DNA of 64,000 nucleotides, taken from NCBI GenBank assembly GCA_030248135.1, contig JASANC010001591.1:1-64000 (forward strand), in the 5' to 3' direction. The DNA comes from Theristus sp. LFF4_11 (taxonomy: Eukaryota; Nematoda; Chromadorea; Monhysterida; Xyalidae). Made by a program: the position numbers and the translations under genes. Positions 42,901 to 54,300 of this stretch are shown one piece after another. Within the stretch, counting starts at the first letter, position 1. Each line of letters begins with the position of its first letter. The notes under the pieces were generated by a model that saw only the letters and a list, made by a program, of their open reading frames with translations, was not told where the DNA came from and searched no databases.

Positions 42901-45869
42901 TCAATCTTTATGTGTGGTAATTCAGAATAGCCTAAGTGACCCGGTCTTATTAAGGGGTCTCGGATCATTTTGCCAATTTTGAATTCGCGCGTCATGCATG
43001 AGATTGCTTAGCCATCTATGCGCGCATTGAGTCCCGGGACCAAAAATGAAAGCTCATACGATTGCACGGTCGCAGGACGCTGTTCTGCGTGTACGGCGCC
43101 TTGTTCACACTGGGCGTGCTCGCGAACGCACTGGTCATCTGGAGGATCGCCTACGTCGGCCGCATGCGCAGTCCGTCCAGTGTGTTCCTGTTGAATCTGA
43201 TGCTGGCCGATCTGCTGCTGTACATCACCAGCCTGCCAATTACACCGATTGTAAATCACACACACACTGAGAACTTTGCAAACCGATTGCTGAGTGTCAA
43301 GACTGCACTTTCAACTATTCTCTGGAGTGGGATTCTTTTTGAGAAAACCTACAGTATGGAGAACGTTTTGTCAGATAACATTATCGAGAACACCCTGCAC
43401 CTGTCTCTGCGAAGCTGCGTTGTTTATAATGTGCTCTTCCGTTTTCTCATGATCATTGCAACGGCGCGCGCTATTTGCTGTTTCGTTCTTATTATGATTG
43501 CACGTTCCAAGCGGTGTGCCGTTTAAGGTGCTGCTGACGAAACGCTGGGTGTTTGGCGTGGCACTGTGCCACCTGACGCCACTGTTTCAGACAGCCGCTG
43601 TGTTGTCGGTCGTGTGGACACTGACTGCATTGACGTTCGACAAATACATCCATGTCGTCAAGAATCCGTTTCAACCGCCCATCGATAACCGATCGGCCAC
43701 GATCTACGTTGTGCGTTTATTTGAAACTGAATGTTCTGAAATTTTACACGAAAAGAAACTCAAATTCGATCAGCGTAAACAGTTCAAAAGTGCCCGATTT
43801 GTTTACGGTCACGCAATCGCATGACTGATCTTCTCTGCCTTGACTTTGACTTTACATACAACATACACTGTACCTCATATACAGAATGCTCCAAAAGTAG
43901 TGGGTAAAACTTTGAAAACAGCATTTTTTCTGTCTCACATCGGATTTATTATTTATAAACGCAAAAGCGAAAAAAAAAAAAAAAAAATTTTTTGTTTTCC
44001 AATCCCAACACAAAATCGCAAAAATTATATTTCCCCCCCCCCGCCCCCAAAAAAATTGACCATTTGTTTACGGAAAGAAATCGGCGAAACGGAGAGTCTG
44101 GTTTGCTGTGAACGACAAGCGGATGTTTTGCGGCACATGACGTCATTTCAGTAGGACACGTTTGAAAAAATATGTCATAGACGCGTTTTCTCTGCCGTAT
44201 TCAGTTTCGCTCGGCATGACTGATGCAGACGCGTCCGACTTCTCAGCGAACACTGCAACAGAGGAACAAGCATCGGTTTCGTGCGCAGGTGTGCACGTGG
44301 CTGGCTGCCAGCGCGCTGAGTGTGCCGTTCGCGTGGACGTCGCAGATGGTGCGCATGTCCGAGCATGGCTACTGCGACGACATGTGCTGGCAGCCACCGG
44401 CCGCGCACCGCCCCTGGAAGCTCGTCTACGTCGTCGTCTTTCTGCTGGTGCAGTTTCTACTGCCGGCCGCTGTCATCTCGTATTCGTATTGGAGCATTTT
44501 GAGGGCTGTCAATAAGGTAAGCCACTTGGCGCGCTGGAAAATGTCCGCACTCGTGTCCGGTGGCTGGCCCCCCTCGTGACCTCAGTCGTATCCTGTCCCG
44601 GAAAATGAGTTGAAATGAATAAATTTTCGAGACATCGCACGGGACAGGACACGACGTGGGACACGAGTTCGGACATTTTTAGCGTGTGACCCGACTTGGA
44701 AGAAAGACGGGCGGCACATTCGAACATCAGCTGGGAAACTGTACCAATGTCTGTGCCATCCACAGAGCATGTTGACTGGCAAGAACAGCCAGTTCAGCAG
44801 CGAGCAGCCGCAGGACACGCGTCGACGGACGCTCTGGACGAAACGACGCCTCTATGGCATCTCAGTGGCGGTGGTGGCGACGTTCGTCAGCTGCTGGACA
44901 CCCATTGTGCTCATCAATTTGATCTTTGACTTCGGTCGTTGTTTGGATGAGTTTTCAACGCTGCTTCAGATCAGTGCACAGCTCAGCTATGAGTTACTGA
45001 ACTTCGAAACTTGAAACGTAACTGTGGCTTCTTTACAATTCCATCCATCCATCCATTTGATTTCGCGAAAAACCAGGAAACTCCGATAAAACTGCATGAA
45101 ATTCACTTGTCCAGTAGTACTGTAGTAACCTGCACAGACTTGCAAACGCAACTGTTGCCGGAGCGGCACCGCATCGCGCTGCAACTGGTCGTGCACGTGC
45201 TCGCAGTCAGCACGGTCGTCACGAACCCGTTGCTCGTCTACTGGCTGTCCGAGATCAGCAAACACACGAGCAGCAGCGGCAGCGGTGTTGCGGCGTACGG
45301 CAGCGGCACAACGCCGACGACGCCCGAGCTGCTCGCGAGACGCTTCGCCGGGCGACTGAACACGCAACAGAGCGCCGGCAAGCAGTCCACGTCGAGCGTG
45401 CTGAGTGCGCCGCCGCTGGCGAACGCAAGCAAGCCGATCATGATGCGCAAGTACACCGGGCACAAGGTGGCGTCAGCAAACAACGCGCTAGGCGTGCTTC
45501 TCACGCGATAGCGCTGAGAAAAGCATTGCCCTCATTGATTGATCCATTCGAATTCTTTTGATATTTTTTCCAAAGAGCCTTTTGCAAGCGTGTTCATTTT
45601 TTTGAGAAACACATGTTTAACAAACCAAACAACTGCTTCCCGATCGGACACAAACTTCTGTAACCGCGATCGTCTTAATGCAGGAAATTGCGAGCAACAA
45701 GCCGTCGATGTGCTCGCAGGAGCACTCGCGAAAGCAGTCAGTACCAAAACTCAGCTATCGTGCGAGCCTGAAGCACGTTGGTGACGCTGCTGTTGCTGCT
45801 GCGAACAAACAGGCGTCGTCGAAATTGACCGAAAAAACTCCTCTTGTTTACAAACAAAGCCGACCATAA
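39906..45869 (+). CDS. Class A neuropeptide receptor (NPY/NPF-like GPCR)
   Basis: Seven exons: 39906-40024, 43076-43250, 43528-43710, 44289-44516, 44766-44934, 45138-45466, 45684-45869 (462 residues, all phases agree). ATG 39906 has A at -3 and G at +4. TM1 (about 42-64) has GxxxN as GVLANALVIW. TM2 has NLMLADLL. TM3 starts with the disulfide Cys C112. TM6 carries FVSCWTP (C278, W279, P281). TM7 ends TNPLLVYW (N321, P322). Two switch motifs deviate: DRY is DKY (136-138), and the tyrosine of NPxxY is one residue late. RWVFG before TM3 and the TM5/TM6 pattern fit the NPY, NPF and short-NPF receptor group; the ligand cannot be told. The C-terminal tail is long, Ser/Lys-rich and split by a last intron at HK/EIAS whose donor (GTGGCG) is only fair; without it the protein ends at 45511. 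Intron 1 (3 kb) holds Helitron-like and MITE DNA. Confidence 0.88.
40212..42841 (-). mobile_element. Non-autonomous Helitron-like cluster
   Basis: On the minus strand two 3' termini (ending at 40212 and 40783) read CCGTGCCGTAGGCACGG, a perfect 7-bp hairpin, then nine bases and CTAG, followed by T. Two 5' termini (starting at 42841 and 42591) read A|TCTATTATACTAAGATAG or A|TCTATAATACTAAGATAG. A TC start, a hairpin 9-10 bases before a CTRR end, and insertion between A and T without duplication are the definition of Helitron ends. The 250 bp behind each 5' end are also tandemly duplicated (42330-42591, 42592-42841). The inside is noncoding: subrepeats built on CCGCTTACCCTAACCTAAGC at 40494, 41660, 41775, 41890, 42012 and 42243. 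There is no Rep/helicase. Confidence 0.75.
42855..43052 (-). mobile_element. Palindromic MITE-like repeat (family M), copy 2
   Basis: This is the reverse complement of 53932-54115, with shared GCGCGCATTGAG end, TAATTCA(G/A)AATAGCCT(A/T)A arm and GTGACC-GGTC/GACTCGGATCA centre. It ends just before the acceptor of GPCR exon 2, so it may supply part of the branch-point region. Confidence 0.65.
43970..44054. repeat. Homopolymer-rich stretch in GPCR intron 3
   Basis: An 18-base A run (43970-43987), a T stretch and a C run (44033-44042). No function is visible. Confidence 0.7.
44530..44690. mobile_element. Long imperfect palindrome in GPCR intron 4
   Basis: GCGCTGGAAAATGTCCGCAC on the left faces an inverted GTTCGGACATTTTTAGCG on the right. 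CTCGTGTCC and ATCCTGTCCCG blocks are mirrored inside. It starts about 14 bp after the exon 4 donor. It is probably a MITE; the transcript would fold into a hairpin beside the splice site. Confidence 0.6.
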
Positions 45870-47180
45870 GTTTAGATTGACCGAAAATGAAAAACCAACC
45901 ATAAATTCTTTGCCCAGAAGAAAACGTGTCAAAGTTAGGTTTTCGAAATGTATCCTTTTCACGCTCAAACGAGGCCCGGGCGACCTGAGAATACAGCACT
46001 AAAGATGTGATGTGGTTTCATTGTGTTTGATTGGCCCAAAAAAATCCGGCTTGAAGAATTCATGAAAAAGTATTGGTCTTTGTTGATGAGATTCTCATTT
46101 TTTTTGAAAAATCATTGTTGTCGTTGTCAACTTTTTTCTGATTTGCGTGTTCCGATGTTGTGAATGCCTAAATGGATCGTTCCAAGTTTATTGCTGTGGT
46201 AATCCAGCAAAAAATAGCGTGGTTATTGTGAAATGCTAATAAGTTTTCAGTTTTTGTTTGCAAATACCTGTTTTCATCCACGTGGATGTCTGTCTGTGCG
46301 TCAATCTGTTTCGCAGTGTCATCCATACATAAAACATGTGAACAGCGTTTGCCATTGAGTTATGGGATTCAACGCAAGCTAAAAAACGCAAAAGCTTCAA
46401 ACCGAAATTTGGCATCGTTTTTAGCGTTATTAGTGAACAGCTTAGTCAACGATACGCGTACACTGCCACCTAAACATTTACTGGCCACGTGATGCGTCTG
46501 CTCGTGTGTGTGCGCTGTGGAGCGGATGTTATCGATTTTCTGTTCTGCTCAAACGGCCACCACTGCAGGCTTCGTTCAGCGAACACAAACTTCACGCAGT
46601 CATTGCAGTGTGTGTGTGCGTGTGTGTGTCGTCGCCTCCCTGCGTTCCGCTGTCTGCATTTTGAAATCCGTTTTTTTGCACAAAACGTACACAACCTGAA
46701 AACTAGTTCGTTTTCGTTAGCAGCGTTTCTTAAACGTTTCTTTTATTTTTTTATTATTGTTGTGGTGAATTTAATATTTTTGTTGACCATGTGTTACCGA
46801 AAAATATTACTGATGTTGCATGTATATATGTTCAATCGTCTAGTTCCTGTTTATCACGGTCCGAACAGAATTTTGATTTTTTTGCACGCTAGTTTATGAC
46901 TCACCGTAGTGAAATCGCATTTGGCGACGAATTGGTGCGGGTGTCATTTTGGAAAATAGAGACTTTGGAAAAGGCACCGCGGTATGCGTCTACCTGGCGA
47001 AACCGCAAACAGCGAACTTCTTGTATTTGAGTTGTTGTTTACTTGTTACCAATGATCGCATATTTTCACAGTTACTAAAGATTCTGTCATCAAGCATACA
47101 ATACGCAAATCAATCCTTCGAACCGCACAGAAGTAAAAATCGTCGAAAGCGAAACATTCAGTCACTATTTGAACGTCACA
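45870..47180. other. Intergenic between GPCR and NDRG
   Basis: AT-rich, with a GT-rich stretch at about 46609-46630. No coding exon could be fitted. An NDRG 5' UTR exon may be present. Confidence 0.4.
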
Positions 47181-50100
47181 ATGTTGGGCAGTGTCTCCGG
47201 GCTTGGACAGCCGTTGAAGCCAAAGAAACCGACGATGAACCTTGAATACGTCGGCTGTTATTACTCTCAACAATTGAAAGTCTATGTACAGGCAAGCAAA
47301 TGAACTTTCTCAGCCCGCCGTTTTGCAAGTGCACATGTTGATCTTGCCATGTCTTTTCAACTGTTTCGTAGCGCAGCGCACTTGTGAATGCGAGTTGGTG
47401 TTTCAAGTTTCGACCACGAATCAAACGCGTCACTTTCACTTGCCACAGGGCGACTTAGAGGAGCGCCGTGGCAAGGCCGTGTTCATGAGCGTGCATGACG
47501 TCGGCACCAACCACCATTCAATCGAGTCGTTCGTCAACGACGAGCACATGAAGGAAGTTCGCAAAAAGTCCATCTGGCTGCACGTTTGTCTGCCCGGACA
47601 GGACGACAACTCTGAGCTGTTGCCGGACACGTATGTTCACACGGAAAAGTTAACACCGGTCTGTCGGTAAGCACAAGCTAACAAAACACACTGTGATCTC
47701 GGGAACGGATAAAAAAAACACACCGTGTCAATGGTTCTGCAACAGTAACTCTGCTCTCTCCTGTACACGCATTTTTCATAATTTCATGTGCTTTATTATG
47801 CATAGAATTACATTAATTTCTGCAGTTATGAGTACCCGTCGATGGATGGTGTGGCGCACGACTTGCTCTATGTACTGGAACACTTCGAGTACGTCGTCTT
47901 TAGAAAATCAATTACATCATTTTGAAAAAGTGGGCGGCCCTAAAGCCGGAACACACGCGCACGTGCCATCAGCATTGCTCATTGCTCATGATCCACTAGC
48001 GCGCGTGCACACGCTCCGGCCTCAACAAAGCTTTGTTCAAAACGCAATTGTTCTGACCTGACATCTTCCTTCTTGAAACGGTTTGGCTTTAGGATTAGGT
48101 TAGGTAGGATTATGTTTAGTTTAGAATTAGACCTTTGGATTAGGCTTTGGTTTATCAGATAGGTTTAGTTTAGATAACGTCTGCCAACATCAGTGGCTTG
48201 TTTTAGTATGGCAAGCCAACCGCTCCAATGAGAAATGTTTTGGGTCAAACAACGTTGCAGTCTCCGCACGGTGATCGGCTTCGGCGAGGGTGCAGGCGCG
48301 AACATCCTCACCCGTTTCGGCCTCTATTATCCGAATCGTGTGCTTGGCCTGCTCTTGATTGACTGCACTTCGAGCACTGCTGGACTTGATGAACACATCA
48401 AACTGACTGTCTGTATAATCGTTTTGTTTGAAACTAATAAAGTTTGTCTCTATCTTCTAATGGCCGATTAAACGATCAATAATCGATCCAACAAATCAAC
48501 AATAATTTTATTTGACAGGTCTTCAACTGGAAAGAGGGCGGTACAAAATTGGCCGACAAACTGGTCAAGTATTTGACCTATCACAAATCGGGTAGGACTT
48601 TTGACATCACTGGTTTGCAGATAAAGAAAAAGAAATGGATTTTCAAATGACAAGAGGATGCTCAACCTGGGTTGGGTTATCATCAGTGTGCGTGCCAAAT
48701 TAACTTTTTTTAATTTAAAAGTTATTTTAAAACAATGTTAGGATACACCGGTGGAAGCAAGGAGAACTGGAAACAACGGTCAATCTGTTCGGAGAACTTG
48801 TGCAGATACCTCGAAGCATACTTGAAGTACATTTTATATATTTTGCTACCAGTTTGATTTGCAGTTCGTCGCTAATATTTCTTCACTTGGTTTGCTTTGT
48901 GTCACTTTCAATTTATCGGTTGAATCATTTCCAGACGCACCGACATTTCAAAACTGATCGCCACATCACTGAAGTGAGTCTCCTGCGTTTTGTATGATTT
49001 TTTCTTTGCACACATCAAAGCCCTCTGAGCTCCCATCATACCACTGACCAATGCTAACACTCGATAGCAAAAACGTAGTCTTGTCCATTCCTAATTGTCC
49101 ACTCATGCCATGCTTGGCGTTGTGCTTCTTTTTTGAAAAGATCTTCCTCAACAAAAGCGTAACAAATAATAAAGCGCCATTCATGGAGGTTGAAGCGCTG
49201 ATGACGTCACTTCGTTGCACATTCATGCAGCACAAAGGTCGCCACGTGCCAAAGTGACGCCTACGCTACAACGCACGCCAGTGCATGAATGCGCCTTGAC
49301 GCTCGAATGTTTCACATGCGATAAAAAAAGATATTTTGAATAACAATCGACACTCAAACGAAAACCTGAACAGAAAAATCCACAGGCCTGCTGTGAACTA
49401 GCCACGGCCAGTTGATATTTCCGTTGAGTTGTTCGTTTGAGTATGAAAGGCACGCACACACGCAGCACTGACGTGTTGGCATTGGTCGGTCACCGGCACA
49501 CGAGCGGCGTGCGCGACGCGAAACAGTTTGTCGCTGAGACGGACATGCTGCGCACGACGTTGCTGATTGTGGATGACGTCGCTGATGTGCTGTCTGAATC
49601 AGTGAGTCACATCAGCAGTGGCAATGTGATTGGATCGTTTCGACAGGGTTGACGCGCTGCTCGTCAACGGCAGTCGAGCGCCGAACGTCGGCTCGACATA
49701 CGCCGTGAACCGGTTGAACTCAGCGTGCACCACGGTTGTCATCGTCGACGGCGTCGGCGACACGCTCGTGCACGCCGTTAGTCGCTGCCGCTACGGACGC
49801 AAAATGTGGCATGCAGCGCTGGTTTCACACAATGACGTCATCACTGAGAACGCTATGCAACTTGAGGCTACACTGTTGCATGAATGCTAAAAGCTGCCTG
49901 GTGTTGCGTGCGTATACACACTTTCAGGGCTGCTAAAAACGGACTATTCTGTTTGATTTGATTTCGCATCAAACTGCAAATAGACATAACATTTTGATGA
50001 ATTGTGGTTTGTAACGTTCGTTGCAGCCGATGAACCTCGCCAGAGCGTTGATCCTCTTCTGCAAAGGCTGCGGCGTGCTGCTGAGTGTGCCAATGATTGG

Positions 50101-50545
50101 ACTCGAGAAAGAGTTCAAGGCGATCAACAGAAAAAAGGTCACCCATAATATACTGCATATATGCAAATGTACTATATGCAGGGCTGGGGAGTCTGGAAAA
50201 CTACAATGGGTAGGACGGCTCGTTTCGAATTTGGTTCAGCATTTAGATATGAAATTTGGAACACAGTTCAAGGAATGTTTGCCATTAATTATGTTTTATG
50301 TTATTCTTATGTGTTATGCGCGATTACGTTTTTTTATTGCGTGTAAGTGAAACTCGACAACAAAAGTCGCTTGACAATAATTGAACTGAGCTGAAATGAT
50401 GACAATTACAGTACCAACGATTTTGTTGTTCCTTCAGTTTCCGCCGAGTGTCACCGAGCAATCGATCGCGAAAGCGCTGCTGGACTGTGAGCGACAGCAA
50501 CACCGGGTGTATGATGAGAATGATGTGACGCAGCCACGCTCATGA
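47181..50545 (+). CDS. NDRG: NDRG family protein
   Basis: NDRG proteins are non-catalytic alpha/beta-hydrolase-fold proteins of differentiation and stress response. Exons: 47181-47291, 47449-47630, 47826-47888, 48261-48408, 48519-48591, 48742-48826, 48935-48973, then 49466-49601 (8a) or 49647-49776 (8b), 50027-50137, 50438-50545. This gives 351 residues with 8a or 349 with 8b, the usual family length without the long C-terminal repeats. Family hallmarks in order are VHDVGTNHHS (for YHDVGLNHK), CLPGQDD (for DAPGQQD), YEYPSMD, VIGFGEGAGANILTRF (for VIGxGxGAGAxILxRFA, the dead nucleophile elbow), and PMNLARALILFCKGCGVLL (for PGKLTEAFKYFLQGMGYM). Sequence is diverged in the cap region and C-terminus. 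The end of exon 4 is uncertain because it makes the segment before VFNWKEGG about ten residues longer than in other members. Intron 1 appears to use a GC donor. Intron 3 contains the repeat at 47945-48115. Confidence 0.88.
47292..47448 (+). other. Candidate GC-AG intron
   Basis: Exon 1 ends ...GTACAG and the intron begins GCAAGC, close to the GC-donor consensus AG|GCAAGT. It ends TTGCCACAG. Joining gives LKVYVQ-GDLEER, which aligns with the family's VHVxVQGD. A GT donor six bases earlier (GTACAG) would also keep frame but would delete the conserved VQ. Confidence 0.6.
47945..48115 (-). repeat. Interspersed repeat, inverted copy of 245-412
   Basis: CATGATCCACTAGCGCGCGT, GTTCAAAACGCAATTGTTC and GGCTTTAGGATTAGGTTAGG mirror 245-412. 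It lies in NDRG intron 3. Confidence 0.75.
49466..49601 (+). CDS. NDRG alternative exon 8a
   Basis: Acceptor ACGCAG, donor GTGAGT; 136 bp, entering in phase 2 and leaving in phase 0. It encodes the strand and loop that in other NDRGs reads LLVVGDxSP...TTLLKMADxGGLPQ: here VLALVGHRHTS, then TTLLIVDDVADVLSES. It matches exon 8b in length, phase and alignment. Confidence 0.8.
49647..49776 (+). CDS. NDRG alternative exon 8b
   Basis: Acceptor TTCGACAG, donor GTTAGT; 130 bp, with the same entry and exit phases as 8a. It encodes VDALLVNGSRAPNV, then TTVVIVDGVGDTLVHA, aligning with the same family segment as 8a. Including both exons, or neither, breaks the frame into exon 9. Confidence 0.8.
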
Positions 50546-51302
50546 TTGCACGGACACGAATATTAAGGACGCCGTTTTGTCATTTTCTTACACAACTCGC
50601 ATCACGGTCCCGTTTTTTATTAATTTTCAAGCGTAAATTCACGATCGGTCTGTAGTTTTCAGTTAAAGTCACTCACTTCATCTTTTTGCACAAAATCCTC
50701 AACGTCGCTTTGTTCGTTTTCACCAGTCCTGTACAAAATGTTTATTCGTTGCTTCATTATTAGATTTTGTCACCCTTGTACACACAGTGACCAGGAGCGC
50801 ACTTGCTGTCACCAGCGGGCAGCAAACGTGTGCCTGACACTTTCCTTTTTTTGTTAATTTATCATCAGAAAATTAGTTGGAAGTCACTGTTACTAATCAC
50901 GATTAAAAAATTACGGGTGTTTCTCGCACAGAAATTCCGATGCGCTTTGATAAATTCATTTTGCCAAGTTCATCTTGCATACTAATTACCTAATCTTGCT
51001 TACGCAATTAAACTATGTGTGAAGCCAGGTCTGAGTTTCTGTGTGAAATGCTCCCATCGCAATTGGAAACTGTGTTATTTTGACTACAATGATGGTAACT
51101 TTCGATCCTAAAAGTTTGAATATTTATTTTGCCGTATGCCGCATTGTTGCTGCTGTGTCCTGTTTGTGATCTGTGTATTTTGTGAACACCTTTTTTATGA
51201 TGTACTCTTTACTTTCTGTGATAAAATGTTCTGCACAGAGACAAACAACACCACACACACATCAACGCACGTTTTATACAAATCGTAACCATTCAAATTC
51301 AT
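50546..51302. other. Convergent 3' intergenic region
   Basis: This lies between the stop of NDRG (+) and the stop of the MAM gene (-). TTTATT at 51123-51128 gives a minus-strand AATAAA 175 bp beyond that stop. Nothing else is recognised. Confidence 0.45.
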
Positions 51303-54300
51303 TCAACAAACGTAATGAACCGCAGACTGTAAATCGTGGCCGTTTGGCTTCATGATTCTCAGGTTGCTCATGCCAGCGGCGCCCTTGTTGCGACCGGAGT
51401 TTATTGCAAACAGCATCACCTGCAGTCACCTTAGTCCTTCATTAAAACACCATTCAAAACAAAACAATTCAGAAGTGAAGTTACATTGAAGTGGATTGTA
51501 CAAGGCAGAGTGAAAGGATGGCCTTGTCGCTTCCAAGACGCAGTCCTACTTTTCTATGCCGAATGCTAATGCTAAAAAACGCAGCAACTTTGCGGATACC
51601 CTAGTGGTGCCGGCTGGAACGAGCAAATTGTGCGTCTGCCACTGCCTGTCGATGTTGAAAACCAGTTCCGCAGTGACACTGTTGCACGAGTAGTCATCAA
51701 TGTCGTTAAAGCATACCTGCAATTAGTTGAAACGATAAAACAACCAATGTTGTTCTCGCAAGCAGCACTTTTTTTACTTGTGTTTCAAAAAGTACATGCA
51801 CCAATCCTGAAAAAACAGTGACACAAATATTTAGCAACGTAACTTCACGAACACTCCGTGCACCGCTTCGTAGACGTCCAGCCTGAGCAGCCAGTCCTCA
51901 GGCACTGTGATCAAGCCGCTGTCCAAGCCGGCGACATCCATTGAGCTGAGATACACTGCGAAATACTGCTGCCGCGCATCTCTGTTGCCTGCAAGTCTAA
52001 TTACAACACCGATTGCTGCGAACATCAAAAAAACAGATGCATGCGAAATCACGAGCGAATCAGCGACAGCGACTCACAAAAGAGCACTCTGAAATTGACA
52101 ACATTGCTTATAATACTCAGGAATTGTGTACGAATTGTGGTGCGAACAGAGGCCGCAAAACAGACACGGCCCCGATGCAGGTCCAAAAATAAGTTCGATC
52201 TCAAAACGGGCCCGGAAACAGGTTTGAACTGAAGAGAGGCTTGAAAAACAGTCCCGGGCTTAACAGACCCAAAACCAACACGTCCGTTACAAAGTTACAC
52301 CCAAGTCCGTTACAAACAGAGTCTGGAAACCAGACCCAGTACAAACAAAGACGCGAGACAAGGCCCGGTCCGATCAAAGGCCACGCGAGACAAGGCCCGG
52401 TCCGATCAAAGGCCACGCGAGACAAAGCCCGGTCCGATCAAAGGCCCAAACCAGACCCTAACCCAACAGAGGCTCGATCTTAACAGAGGTCCGAAACCAG
52501 ACCCAATCTGAGCATGAACCCAAAACCAGGTCAGCACCGAACAGTCACTTGAAACCAGACACGCTCCGAACAGTGGTCCAAAACCAATCCAATGAGCGGC
52601 CAAAAACCAGACCCAAATCCAGGTACCAAGATCAGGCCCGACTAAAACAGAAGCACGATACCAGGCCCGGCCGAACAGATGTCTAGGTTCGGTCCCAGCA
52701 GAAGCCCTCAGATAATAGAGAACGATTTTTAGAGGCCGAAAACCAGGCTCCGCCAGAACAGAAGCCCGAAACCAGGTCTGATTTTGGGCATGTTCCTTGC
52801 TCATTTCAGACTTTTTCGCTTGTGATCAGGCACAAAGTAGAGTACCAATCCTCCTTTTAATGCTTGTGATTTTATGCATCACAGTTTTCTGCGGTTTTTG
52901 GGCAAACCAAAAAGTTGATCGCTCACCGATTTTTACTCCGGTTGCTCGGTTCTGAAAATTTAAAACATAAAAATTGTTTTCCATTTCAGTAAACCGATGA
53001 AAGACGTAAAAGTCGATAAGTAACATTTCCGAAGATACACAAAAGGAAAACAAACATGAAAATTGCCGTTGACAATGCTGAAACGTTCGCTTGCGAGGCC
53101 GTACATTGGTGAATGCTCGTCAACATCAGTGGCATCTTGAAATTCACATGGAGGCTCTGAATTTGATAAAACCGATTAATCTTGTGCTCAATTCTGTTGC
53201 AAAAACTTTCCGCCGGAAACAAGTCCCGCCTCGAACTGAATCAAACAATCGAACGTGAAATAGAATTTCGAAAATGTTGTTTGTTGCATGACATTTTTTC
53301 AGCGACCGACAACCAACGAACCAAAAGCATCAGAATCACCAACCAATGCAAGTCAATGTGCGGCAACTTTCCGCGGCAGACTTTGGTTGTGGACCGCACG
53401 ATTGAAAATGAACGTTTAGTTCATCGATGATCAACACCGAAGACTCGTCAAAGTTGTACGCTCGGATCACAATCTGCGGCCAGAGCAAAATGGGAAAATC
53501 AGCAAATGCAAAGAAGAAGCTTTTGCGAATCAAAATGACGTTTCTTTCACAGGATGTCGAACACAAAAACAACAGCTTTTCTTCCTCTGGATGTTTAGCG
53601 CCATAGCACCATTCAGTGAATGTTTGCATTTTGAGTCGCCTTTCTGATATAATTAGCCGTGATATGTTTGATAATTAGTTTTACCTGATAATTCTCTCGA
53701 AATGGGAACGTGACGGAGACCGGTCCAGGGCTTGTGTTCAAGGGCACCAGCACACAGTGCTCAAGCGTGTCACTTTGCACTTGCTCGTTCGTCGTCGAGT
53801 CCCAACGGGTGCTCTGCACACAGACGTGCAACTCCACAGAGCCCGTTTGCCAGTGCCTGCACCAAATTTGCTGTTCATCTTCTCTCATCTGGCTTTAAAC
53901 CTACTATTATTTTTTATTTTGGTCTCGAAACTCAATGCGCGCATAGATACGTAGGTAAAAAGTTTCATGCGTGATGCGGTAATTAAAAACTGGTAAAGTG
54001 ATCCGAGTCCCCTGAATAGGGCTCGGTCACTTAAGGCTATTTTGAATTACCGCATAAACAGTGAAACCAGTTTCTTTTCCACTTCTGCAGACGCAATGAG
54101 TTGCAGAACCTACAAAACTGGCGTTATCTCATGCTCATCTCATTTAGCAATCGGTCGGGTGTTTCTGGAATCGGATGGCAGGCGCAAAAGAAATGAAATC
54201 CCATCTTAAATCAAGAATGAAAAACAGTGCAAGATGTGAAGGAAGGAAACTCGCACTAGCTACAGTTGAACTAGACAAACAACTGATTGGTTGCTTCATT

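Noticed and set aside
47365..47448. Reading NDRG exon 2 upstream without an intron
   Set aside because: The frame is open but the sequence before GDLEER does not match the family, whereas the upstream exon gives the expected VYVQ; the AG at 47448 is a good acceptor.
52406..52804. 132-codon minus-strand frame
   Set aside because: It coincides with the minisatellite and shows its periodicity; it also lies inside an intron of the MAM gene on the same strand.
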